The notes under the pieces were generated by a model. It saw only the letters and a program-made list of their open reading frames with translations. It was not told the origin of the DNA and did no database searches. Of a DNA stretch of 64,000 bases, positions 58,801-64,000 are shown in pieces. Location of the stretch: positions 1,612,001-1,676,000 of the forward strand of contig OU452210.1 of the NCBI GenBank assembly GCA_911728435.2, in the 5' to 3' direction. How positions within the stretch are numbered: the first letter of the stretch is position 1; every line of letters begins with the position of its first letter. Position numbers and translations under genes: made by a program. This DNA comes from Apoderus coryli. Taxonomy: Eukaryota > Arthropoda > Insecta > Coleoptera > Attelabidae.

Positions 58801-61169
58801 CTTCTATTTCTCTGTTGTTGACTTTTGTTTGCATTTGGAAGTCTTTTTGGGAATCCAAACATGGCAAAAGATGCCAGCGCAAGTAATCCTCCGATTATAT
58901 CTAAGCCCAACCACCATGCACCTACCCACCGTGGATCAGATGAGTCCATCTTCGGATCTGCTGATAAGTCAGCATAAACACTGGTACATAGTGAACCAAC
59001 AATAAAACCAAATGCTGGTCCCAAGATTCTTATCCCTATTGTTATTGCTAAAAAGTAAGACCAATAAAGTTATTATTAAAACAATAATACAATTGAGTTA
59101 GTATAAATATAAGTATTCCCTCAATTACAAGGAAAAGTTGTAGGTAGGGTTGCGAGCCCCTAGCTGAATTGTTATGTATTTAATTGGACGAAGTAGTAGT
59201 GATATGTATTTCTCTATGCGTTTTTATGGTTTAAACGACGTTGGGGTATTGAAGAACGCCGAAGACATTATCAGTAATATTAATGAGATCATACTTTCGA
59301 TAGGTGACAGGATTGGCGCGCTGTAATGCGAAGATTACGTGTTTTCTACTTGTACGTTACTTCTGTATTATAATCTAAAATAAGTCGAACCATTAACCAA
59401 TAATACCGATGCGATGCCGATGGCACAACACTATTGAATTATACGAAGTAAAGATAACTAGTTACAAATAATAATAAAGTAGGCAGGAATACGAAATATG
59501 ACCGAAATAGGAAACATTAAAGAATTCGACCCAGCTATAGATAATTTTACTGTGTATATGAAAAGGTTAAAGCTATATTTTAGCGTGGCCGACAGCAAAG
59601 AAATGGGTACGAGAGTTTTGCAGACCTTAACAAAATTAGCTTAGCTTCAGATTCCACCGGCCAGAAACATTAACTTTTGCTCAAATTAAGTAACTGAACG
59701 AATATTTTGAACTAGCAAAATTGGAATTTGTAGAACGATATCAATTTTATACAGTGGTAAAGAAGATGGGGTTCCATATTATTATAATATATTTCTTGAA
59801 ATAAGCTTTAAGAGATAATAATATAGCAGGGTTAAAAAACGACAAAAGATCAAAGGAGATCATGTTAAAAGGAAGGGATTAATGAAGCGACAAAAGCTGC
59901 TATAAACTTAAAACTAGTAACTAAAGAAGCTAAAGATGTACAGGCGAAATTCGATGTAAATATGGTGAAATACTGCAGCATAAGCATCATAAAAGAAATT
60001 GTTGGGGAAAACATCATAATTAATGGAATTGTGAAATTTCCTGGTAAAAAAAATATTTAAATAGTTAATTTTCTTGACGATTAATTAAATAAAGATGGGT
60101 TAAACGTAATCCTTTCTTAAATGCTTTATAAATATAGTAAAAAATATTTAAAATGGAAGTAAGTTTTTTGCTATTTATACGCAATACGATCTCGCCGATA
60201 CAGAAGTATTCACAATTAGAAAAACGTCACTTGGCATAATTTATGGAGTAAAGAAATCATTCATTCTTGTATAATTCACAATCCAACGCAAATTACCTAA
60301 TAATAAAGGTAGAAACGAATATATTATAAAAAATGAATAAAAAATTTTAAGAATGCGTATAAGCACATTTTTTCATTGATATAAGTGCATATAAAATATT
60401 TATGCTTACCAAAGTAGAGTGGAGATTCTTTGCTGGCTACATTGTCGTCGATAAACGGTATCGCTAAAGTATATACAGCTGTTTGTCCCATGCCAATGCC
60501 CAAGAGACTTACAAAGAATATCGCAAGAACTATATTAGTAACAAATGGACTAATTTGATGCTGAGGACTAATGTCCTCTTCACACATTTGCAGTATATTG
60601 GAACTAAATTCTTCTGCTGTGATTGGCGACATTGTTTGTGCATTTGCGGTTATGTTTGTTTTGAAAATGTTGGTGTTATTTCTAGTTCTACATAGATTCG
60701 GTTCTTTTATAATACCAGTTAGATCATTTGCTTTTAATAATTGATTACCAAAAAGAAAGTGAGGTAACGAACACGTAAATGCGGAAACTCCAAACACTAG
60801 CAAACCCCATGCTATCCATTTTGGTCGATGCCCTTGACCTCCATAATATGTAAACAATAGTGCTGAACCTATTTGCCCTATTTCTGTAGCACTGAGTATA
60901 ATAGCAGTTACTTTTGACTGTATTTGAAACAATTTCTCAATCGTCGTTATCGAACTCACAAAATAAGTATGATACATGCCCTGTAATACCCATGCCAGAC
61001 AAAAGACCGCCATGAAGACCTTTTTCGATGCAAACATTTTCACATAAGGCGGGGAACACTGTCCCCAACCACATTCAGTTTCACTGTCTGGGTCATCCGC
61101 ATCAGCTGATAGTGAAATTTCTCCATTTGATTGCCTGTAAATACCACGATGGTTAATAATATTATACAT
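43736..61169 (-). CDS. Organic anion transporting polypeptide (Oatp/SLCO family), 7 exons
   Basis: Joined exons on the minus strand: 61169-60410, 59047-58763, 56728-56564, 55151-55026, 54849-54780, 48737-48199 and 43887-43736, all with AG/GT borders and continuous frame, giving about 698 residues. The family signature DPRWVGAWWLG is near residue 291. A Kazal-like cysteine-rich extracellular domain (CGEDGKTYLSPCHAGC) is near 478-525. Hydrophobic segments fit the usual twelve-helix plan. Oatps are plasma-membrane transporters of large amphipathic organic anions, including steroid conjugates. The N-terminal block (SSITTIEKLFQIQSK, SATEIGQIG, YYGGQGHRPKWIA) resembles the insect Oatp74D type, which includes the ecdysone importer, but that subfamily call is tentative. 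The start is uncertain: an acceptor-like TTTACAG at 61135 would allow an upstream first exon. A Copia element sits in the last intron. Confidence 0.9.
43990..44290. repeat. Weak direct repeat in last Oatp intron
   Basis: ACAGACTCTCTAATGCGATC near 43997 and ACAGATTCTTTAATGCGACC near 44250 are similar, with similar flanks over about 50 bp. Class unknown. Confidence 0.3.
44908..45059 (+). repeat. Copia 5' LTR
   Basis: 152 bp, identical to the 3' LTR. It contains tandem AATACACACTGTATAT words near its start and AATAAATTATT internally. It is unusually short for an LTR but within the Copia range. Confidence 0.93.
45060..45071 (+). other. Copia primer-binding site
   Basis: GGTTATGGGCCT directly follows the LTR. 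Copia elements use GGTTATGGGCCC, matching an internal part of initiator tRNA-Met. Confidence 0.75.
45215..47758 (+). CDS. Copia Gag-protease-integrase polyprotein, RT/RNase H deleted in frame
   Basis: The frame is 847 residues with no interruption. Order: gag (about 1-235); CCHC knuckle CYNCNEYSHKANVC (from 243); protease box DSGAT (from 285); pre-integrase HHCC region (LWHRRLGHLS, then CKVC, about 416-452); integrase core with D482, D545 and E581, the exact D,D35E spacing; integrase C-terminal region to about 700; an acidic stretch. At about 800 it jumps to EAIGSIMYAAQCTRSDISYA, which normally lies at the end of RT. The RT palm and RNase H are therefore missing without loss of frame. Full Copia polyproteins are about 1400 residues. 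This copy cannot reverse-transcribe itself but could be moved by another element's enzyme. Confidence 0.95.
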   Translation: MTTTEELQEQIEDLRRQLEGRNTNKSTIISTSVGGLSELKHLEGNTNYTEWKFWMKNFLIDAGLWCCVEPKPNQEVNPELDQRALAKINLSLKPNAASETRKAKTSAEAWLNLQRAYEDSGIVRLVGLYSSLFRTKFETCSSMQAYVSGIIKIAEQLENIGEPFKDHVVGGIILGGLPNEYRPLIMGIQGSKQTTTTEFVKNLLLQENNQNLSNDQKTNSEEAAFSGKYRYGKKTHSKFKGPRCYNCNEYSHKANVCPKPKRKPEANFAMACEDFQSKKDQWYIDSGATAHFTNSKNLIQNFQYISDRELAVANGENLKCIGQGEVEISLPNTRIATIKDVILAPEIKLNLLSVSKIVSTGKTVIFDKKNGCRISEKNIYLKQEDILATGTELNGMYQLNQSILQANSANNKNYNLWHRRLGHLSPASMKILRNLVTGLQFTDLNAENNRCKVCVQGKLSRSPFRSIENNRSSCLLELVHSDLCGPMQTNSLGRAKYFLTFTDDFSRMTFVYMLKSKDEFADKFLEYRHFVENQTGHRIKCIRKDNGTEYVNNRFSSILKKYGIHHQKTVPYSPQQNGVAERLNRTLVEYARTMLIESSLPTEFWAEAINTAVYLKNRAPTKALKNSTPEEIWSNKKPTVSYFHVFGCKALIHIPKENRKKFDRKAEEYVLVGYSECSKGFRFIHPKTKKLKISRDATFYEDEYVFQTKDDPGISSQPNIDKLFPDEVQHYLEVIESTVEGGREQQQQYPEAEEIEIEETRPEHDIKIDNSVEETESEHRRTTRISKPNRNIFNENFVCEASLNMLEPKTSEEAIGSIMYAAQCTRSDISYAVGVLSRFVKLCSNIT
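47767..47918 (+). repeat. Copia 3' LTR
   Basis: Identical to 44908-45059. It begins directly after the polypurine tract and is followed by the CATTG target duplication. Confidence 0.93.
48199..48737 (-). CDS. Oatp exon 6 (Kazal-like domain and helices 10-11)
   Basis: Encodes the Kazal-like loop (CNETSCYCNKEKFLPICGED, GKTYLSPCHAGC), then two or three membrane helices (LNIYIALFSLFVFIHS; AMALGLITFAIGLFGNVPCP) and CGERGACGLYD. The cysteine pattern is that of the large extracellular loop between helices 9 and 10 of Oatps. Acceptor TTGTTTTAG, donor GTAAGA. Confidence 0.95.
48740..49495. other. Oatp intron 5 sequence, nothing coding
   Basis: AT-rich. ACAGGGTGGTCAATTACTG near 49092 and ACAGAGTGTTCCATTTGA near 49415 are terminus-like words shared with other places in the window. 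Confidence 0.35.
49500..50327 (+). mobile_element. Non-LTR retrotransposon fragment with RNase H domain
   Basis: The plus strand reads EVFAILQCAKLNRLR and ICSDCQAALRALRSP, a frameshift, then VNLVWVPGHSGIEGNERADW, the RNase H active-site block. A further frame has MRLLTGHCALRDHLNKMGL with a CCHC-like CRLCN...HVICEC end, and stops at 50234-50236. The poly(A) run at 50311-50326 marks the 3' end. This is typical of Jockey/R1/I-type elements; 5' truncated and frameshifted. Confidence 0.8.
50594..50805. repeat. Dispersed repeat, copy 2
   Basis: Matches 8293-8515 with substitutions and small gaps over about 200 bp. A second partial copy of its start (ATGGCATAACGTACAAAATT) follows at 50821. Confidence 0.6.
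50806..50896. repeat. Hairpin at the end of dispersed repeat copy 2
   Basis: 50806-50831 and 50871-50896 are inverted with one mismatch (ATGAAAAATAATTTCATGGC arm). The loop is the start of the dispersed repeat. Confidence 0.6.
51420..52500. repeat. Diverged short tandem-like repeats
   Basis: Phrases such as CTTAAACTTATCCGAAATA, GATAGAATATAA and GTGTAAAAGGGGTCAAAA recur about every 150-200 bp between 51.9 and 53.05 kb, with an inverted version near 52870-53000. The left edge carries ACAGGGTGTTTC at 51437. No coding content. Confidence 0.45.
52514..53197. mobile_element. Penelope-like GIY-YIG fragments in inverted arrangement
   Basis: 52514-52622 and 53089-53197 are 109-bp inverted repeats. 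Each encodes the same GIY-YIG block (HVIYEIPCNDCKGVYIGQTQ then LEKRLNNH), plus strand on the left and minus strand on the right. The spacer contains the diverged repeats of this region. This again looks like Penelope-derived foldback structure. Confidence 0.65.
53671..53710. repeat. Small hairpin
   Basis: CGTATTATGCAACT and AGTTGCATAATACG form a perfect 14-bp stem with a 12-base spacer. Confidence 0.45.
53750..54570 (-). pseudogene. Non-LTR RNase H-region relic
   Basis: Minus strand 54438-54238 reads CFTDGTKSNYGPGARVSG and then IVTAFQVEFLST, the start of the RNase H domain in Jockey/R1-type elements (TDGSK...GAGV...VFQAE). The remaining 500 bp are GC-richer and broken by stops. It lies on the same strand as the Oatp gene, in intron 5. 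Confidence 0.6.
54780..54849 (-). CDS. Oatp exon 5
   Basis: Encodes GMCILMFVGCSHTDLAGFNP, then ETG, the start of the large extracellular loop. Acceptor ATTTTAG, donor GTAAGT. Enters in phase 1 and leaves in phase 2. At 70 nt it is the smallest exon, placed by frame and splice sites. Confidence 0.88.
55026..55151 (-). CDS. Oatp exon 4
   Basis: Encodes GVGGILVMGLGIIASGIFIL and then FVAGWIAFTAIIYAA, two membrane segments. Acceptor TTTCTCAG, donor GTATGT. Phase 1 on both sides. Confidence 0.92.
55152..56563. other. Oatp intron 3, nothing recognised
   Basis: AT-rich, with no frame or repeat I can support. Confidence 0.4.
56564..56728 (-). CDS. Oatp exon 3
   Basis: Encodes DFPTTVKRLLKNDILMFKTA, then LHILPIAGLYTFLPKYLESQ and LPTPSANMISG. 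The LPKYLE..F block is conserved in Oatps (helix 7 and following loop). Acceptor CTTTCCAG, donor GTACGA. Phase 1 on both sides. Confidence 0.95.
56815..56877 (+). repeat. Left part of a hammerhead-bearing repeat
   Basis: GTGTTTGGCGACATCTA and the following GGTAGTACGCCGAGCGAA match 63620-63665. The matching right part resumes at about 57770, so a non-LTR element appears to split this copy. Confidence 0.5.
56878..57788 (-). mobile_element. Non-LTR retrotransposon 3' part, inserted in the hammerhead repeat
   Basis: The open frame 57788-57201 (195 residues) includes LRHILPQKLKIKFSDSLVLS and CLRYIFGIRKF, then FSYNVYALYNGLPSHLKFSK, the post-RT region of insect non-LTR elements. The 3' end has an ATTATTATTATTATTATTA tail at 56878-56896. 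Its first codons (57788 to about 57770) read through sequence shared with the hammerhead repeat (GGTCACTGACCCC), so the true junction is near 57770. Confidence 0.7.
57770..58006 (+). repeat. Right part of hammerhead-bearing repeat with 36-bp inverted arms
   Basis: Starts GAGGTCACTGACCCCAT, matching 63689. It ends in arms 57868-57903 and 57971-58006, exact reverse complements (CCGAGAGTTTGTCTGTCAAC), that enclose the ribozyme. Confidence 0.7.
57926..57967 (+). ncRNA. Type I hammerhead ribozyme, consensus core
   Basis: Helix I CACCA (57926-57930) pairs with TGGTG (57963-57967). The core CTGATGA (57931-57937) is followed by helix II GTCG/CGAC with a five-base loop (TGGAT), GAAA (57951-57954), a very short helix III (AC-GGCC-GT) and the cleavage triplet GTC ending at 57962. 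All catalytic positions match the consensus. A minimal helix III is typical of hammerheads in Penelope-like elements and retrozymes. The surrounding 36-bp arms would extend helix I. Confidence 0.85.
58138..58337 (+). mobile_element. SINE family 2, full copy with target duplication
   Basis: About 200 bp with an A-box-like GGCCGAGTCGGTAGACTTG, a B-box GTGGTTCGGATTCCACG, and a terminal poly(A) at about 58323-58336. The 10-bp direct repeats GGTCTGTTCT at 58128-58137 and 58338-58347 are a target duplication. A second, minus-strand copy lies at 34975-35095. Confidence 0.8.
58763..59047 (-). CDS. Oatp exon 2 (family signature)
   Basis: Encodes ITIGIRILGPAFGFIVGS, the signature DPRWVGAWWLG, the helix DIIGGLLALASFAMFGFP, and a basic cytoplasmic stretch (KSQQQRNRRLRITEKK). 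The WVGAWW block defines the Oatp/SLCO family. Acceptor TTTTTAG, donor GTTAGT. Phase 1 on both sides. Confidence 0.97.
59048..60409. other. Oatp intron 1
   Basis: Contains a low-quality gag-like stretch around 59500-60060 on the plus strand (MTEIGNIKEFDPAIDNF, then YMKRLKLYF), resembling the start of an insect LTR-element gag, but broken soon after. Otherwise AT-rich. Confidence 0.4.
59495..60060 (+). pseudogene. Possible LTR-retrotransposon gag relic
   Basis: The frame from about 59498 reads MTEIGNIKEFDPAIDNFTVY, then MKRLKLYFSVADSKEM. Insect Gypsy-type elements often begin gag with F(D/N)P....W..Y..RL..YF. The frame is then lost. No LTRs were seen. Confidence 0.4.
60410..61169 (-). CDS. 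Oatp exon 1 (first half of transporter)
   Basis: From ATG at 61169 it encodes about 253 residues: an acidic N-terminal tail (ADADDPDSETECGWGQC), helix 1, SSITTIEKLFQIQSK, helix 2 with SATEIGQIGSALLFTYY, GGQGHRPKWIA, helix 3, an extracellular loop with NNT and NIT glycosylation sequons, and helices 4-5 (FVTNIVLAIFFVSLLGIGMG). Donor GTAAGC at 60409-60404. If TTTACAG just before 61134 is used as an acceptor, the true start is in an upstream exon outside or near the window end. Confidence 0.9.
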
Positions 61170-61735
61170 ACTTGAAGCATAAACAATTTTTATTTATAAT
61201 GTTAGTATAATTATACTGCAGGGTATATAATGCATATTGAACGCTTTGTCTCGAAAATATCTAACATAATACCTATGTACGTACAATCGAAATATAGTAC
61301 AATTCTTTATAGATATTATAAAATAAGCCTTAAATTTACGAACATTTTTTTAAGTAAAGTACAATTTATATATAAATAATAATATCGGTTTTTTAATTAA
61401 AAAAGACCAAAATGAATTTTGATTTGTTTCCAAAATTATTTATAAGTAACAAATGAACATTGAATTTGCAAGCATAAGTTCCCCAAATACTAAATTTGTA
61501 ACTTTTAATACATATCATTAGCACATCAAAAATATTATGGAAAAAAAACACTCAGACAATTCATGGAAATACAGTTTTTCATAGGAGAGACAGTGAGGCC
61601 GAAAAATCCAAATTTTCTTATTATCTCTATTTTCTAATTAAAACGAAATAATATTAATGCTCTATTCTAGGACTAAAAAATTAGAAAAAATTTGTATCTC
61701 CTTGGTTTACAATACGCGGTTTTAACGCTAGTAAC
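61170..61735. other. 5' flank of Oatp exon 1
   Basis: AT-rich. No upstream coding exon or promoter motif could be supported. Confidence 0.35.
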
Positions 61736-61739
61736 ACTC

Positions 61740-63350
61740 GTAAAAAACTGTATGGAAGACTTAGACGTAGTTCGACAAATCTGCAGTTGAGACAGCAGTA
61801 TCAGTATGCATGGCTAGCTGCCAAGAACCAAATAAAACTTGCGAAAAGGACGGATATTGCTGCAATTACACCTACAACTGTTTCTGAATTGGACCGAATT
61901 ATCGGCCACTAGGATCCCACCAAGGCAACAGGTTTGGATTCGATTAGTCCCAGAATGGGGAAAAAATTTAAGACAGAACTTGCACATGTATTAAGTGAAC
62001 AATAAATCAATCATTTTTAAGTAGTGAAGTACCGGATAAAATCATGTTGGCCAGACTTACCCCAATCTTTAAGGGTGGCGATAAAGAGGACTTAGGAGAT
62101 TACAGACCTGTATGTGTGCTATCTATTATTTCAAAGTTTTTTGAGAGAATTGTAAATATGGATTAATAGATTATATGAATGCTCACAGTTTTTTCTCAGG
62201 AAACCAGTATGGTTTTCAACAGTCCAGTGACAAGAGTTCAGCTGTTGTTGATTTAATATCGAATATTCAATCCAAACTTGATAAAAACTTCAAATGCGGA
62301 CTTGTTTCGCTGGATTTATGGATGAATTTTTGGATAAATTGCAGAGATCTGGTATAAGGGATAACTGTTTGGATTTGTTTCAGAGTGCTCTGAATCGAAG
62401 AACCCAGAGGGGTGGCATATTGTGCTCTGAAGCTTCAGCGTGTTCCGCAGGAATCTATAATGGGCCCTACTCTTATGTCAATAAGAGTCATTGATATAAT
62501 TATATCTAAAGATGCCTCAGCTGTTGACACCATACCAGTGCAGGAAAATAATATTACTTTATCACAACATGTAACATCTATCTATTAAATTTTTAGTATT
62601 AGTAATTGATCAGTGTTTAACATGGTCTGAACATATTGACATGTTCAGAAGAAGGATTGTAGCGCCGATTGGTGCACTCCGTCGAATAAGCGGAACTGTG
62701 CCTAATGAATATCTAAGATCACTCTATTTTGTGTTGGTCCATTCTCATTCACAATATTTAACATTTAATTCGAGCTACAGCAGCGGAGACTATCATTCAT
62801 CCACTTCGTGTATTGAAAAATAGGGCGATAAAGGTGATTTATTCATTACCAGTTATATACTGCACCAAAAAACTCTATGATGATTTTAACATAAGATCCA
62901 GCGAGAGTCTCTATCTATATAGTTGTGTTAAAGCAGCGTCATAGTAATATTTCTCTTCTAAAGCGATATGATATCCATTCATATCAAATAGGTAATAGTA
63001 GTTATCCTATTGGAGACAACTCCTTTCTTTTCCGAACATGGCAAACGCTCGTTGTATTATGTATTATAGAGGTGTTTAACAGGCTACCTAACGATTTCAA
63101 AAGCTTAAATTATCCGAAGTTTAAGGAAAAGTCTAAACGACATATACCTACCACCGCTGTCATAGATGTATATTTTATGTTTTTTCTTTGTGAATATTAT
63201 TTAATTTTTGTGATAGTATGTGTAGGTATAAGTTGTGGTTGGGTTGTGGTTGCATAATTGATAGAATAATTGTGTATTTATCGTTAATTTAATTACCCTA
63301 TGTAAAACACTTGTTTTGTTGGGTTAATAAAGGTATTTACTATTATTAAT
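61740..63350 (+). mobile_element. Non-LTR retrotransposon (CR1/Jockey-like) relic
   Basis: In order on the plus strand: VPDKIMLARLTPIFKGGDKE and DLGDYRPVCVLSIISKFFER (start of RT, about 62030-62155); FFSGNQYGFQQSSDKSSA (about 62190); a deleted palm; then VFNRLPNDFKSLNYPKFKEK near 63075. It ends with GGGTTAATAAAGGTATTTACTATTATTA at about 63320-63346. Several frames are needed and the catalytic FADD box is missing, so it is dead. Confidence 0.7.
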
Positions 63351-63479
63351 TGATATCTATTATTTTATTTAAAAAAGTAGATTGACAGCATTTTAAATGA
63401 AAAACTAAAGTATGATGCCCTGCTTAATTTAAACTTGTATATGTTACAATAACAAACAATTTACAATTATTCGGACTTG

Positions 63480-63600
63480 TTCAACAAAATAAGACTTTCA
63501 TGCTTGAAAGTTTGTTTGTCAAACACTGTACTTTCATCGACGTCTGTTTCGTCGGACGAGGACACATCAGTGGTGATCAGCCAGTAGTTGTCAGCCAGAC
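63480..63600 (-). repeat. Hammerhead-bearing repeat, minus-strand copy
   Basis: The reverse complement resembles 57868-57975: ACAACTACTGGCTGATCACC, then ACTGATG, a GTC/GAC helix, ACGAAAC and GACGTC. The last core A of CTGATGA is T here, so activity is unlikely. Confidence 0.6.
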
Positions 63601-63618
63601 TCCAGACTCTCGATCGAG

Positions 63619-63945
63619 AAATGTGTTTGGCGACATCTAATACTTAACTGGTAATGTGCCGTATGAATAAAGACCGGACAAAGAGGAGGTCACTGACCCC
63701 ATTATTTCCAAATACCAACACGCTCCTAATCGACGCCTATAGTTATTAGGGCTTCTTTAACCAGCGACTATTTGACCTAATGGAGTCAGTAATATATATG
63801 TATTAAACATTATACAGTACTCGTCATAAAGTAAACACGATTTTCAACAAAAACATATGTGTGGCGATATATGCCACTGATGATTCGTGGATCGACGAAA
63901 CGGCCGTCAGATGAAAGTAAATTGTTTGACAGACAAACGCTCTAG
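63619..63945 (+). repeat. Hammerhead-bearing repeat, uninterrupted copy
   Basis: Begins ATGTGTTTGGCGACATCTAA like 56815, continues through GAGGTCACTGACCCCAT like 57770, and ends with a hammerhead followed by TTTGACAGACAAACGCTCT, matching the arm at 57981. It therefore shows the arrangement that the non-LTR insertion split at 56.8-57.8 kb. Confidence 0.65.
63872..63913 (+). ncRNA. Hammerhead ribozyme, variant
   Basis: CTGATGA (63877-63883), helix II TTCG/CGAC with one mismatch, GAAA (63897-63900), short helix III (AC-GGCC-GT) and GTC at 63906-63908. The helix I strands (GCCA and AGATG) do not pair well. Instead GTGGC and GCCAC just upstream can form a separate hairpin. The core is intact, but cleavage is less certain than for the 57.9-kb copy. 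Confidence 0.6.
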
Positions 63946-64000
63946 TATTAAATTGTTGTTATATAAGTTTATATAAGCTGAGTTTAATGAGTTAAAATGA

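Overview
The window is nuclear DNA from an insect. It is AT-rich, with GT-AG introns and two conserved animal genes in convergent orientation, embedded in a dense layer of transposable elements. The order cannot be fixed from sequence alone; the repeat style would fit a beetle or another insect with an expanded genome.

Left half, plus strand (3.47-27.63 kb): a complete S-adenosylhomocysteine hydrolase-like gene (AHCYL1/IRBIT family). Eleven exons splice in frame to about 528 residues, close to the 530 of human AHCYL1. About 22 kb of its 24 kb span is intron. The introns hold mariner and other transposase relics, several non-LTR reverse transcriptase relics, a tRNA-derived SINE, a Penelope-like foldback with two 446-bp arms, and a decayed antisense Ty3/Gypsy element with a SAP domain in its gag region.

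Right half, minus strand (61.17 down to 43.74 kb): an organic anion transporting polypeptide (Oatp/SLCO). Seven exons splice in frame to about 698 residues, with the family signature DPRWVGAWW and a Kazal-like extracellular domain. Its last intron holds a young Copia element (44,908-47,918) with identical 152-bp LTRs, a 5-bp target duplication and an intact 847-residue reading frame that lacks reverse transcriptase. Other introns hold non-LTR, Penelope-like, SINE and hammerhead-ribozyme repeats.

Between the two genes (27.6-43.7 kb) lie a non-LTR fragment, a BEL/Pao relic that has also lost its reverse transcriptase, two adjacent SINEs, a nested palindrome about 1.4 kb long built around the word CACAGTAA, a Penelope GIY-YIG fragment and a three-copy alternating palindrome. 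The right edge (61.7-64 kb) is a non-LTR relic followed by a head-to-head pair of hammerhead-bearing repeats.

The most notable signal is a family of short repeats carrying type I hammerhead ribozymes. One copy (57,926-57,967) matches the full catalytic consensus and sits inside a perfect 36-bp inverted repeat. A non-LTR element has inserted into this copy; a related copy near 63.6-63.95 kb shows the uninterrupted arrangement. All assignments rest on reading translations and repeats by eye; no database search was run.
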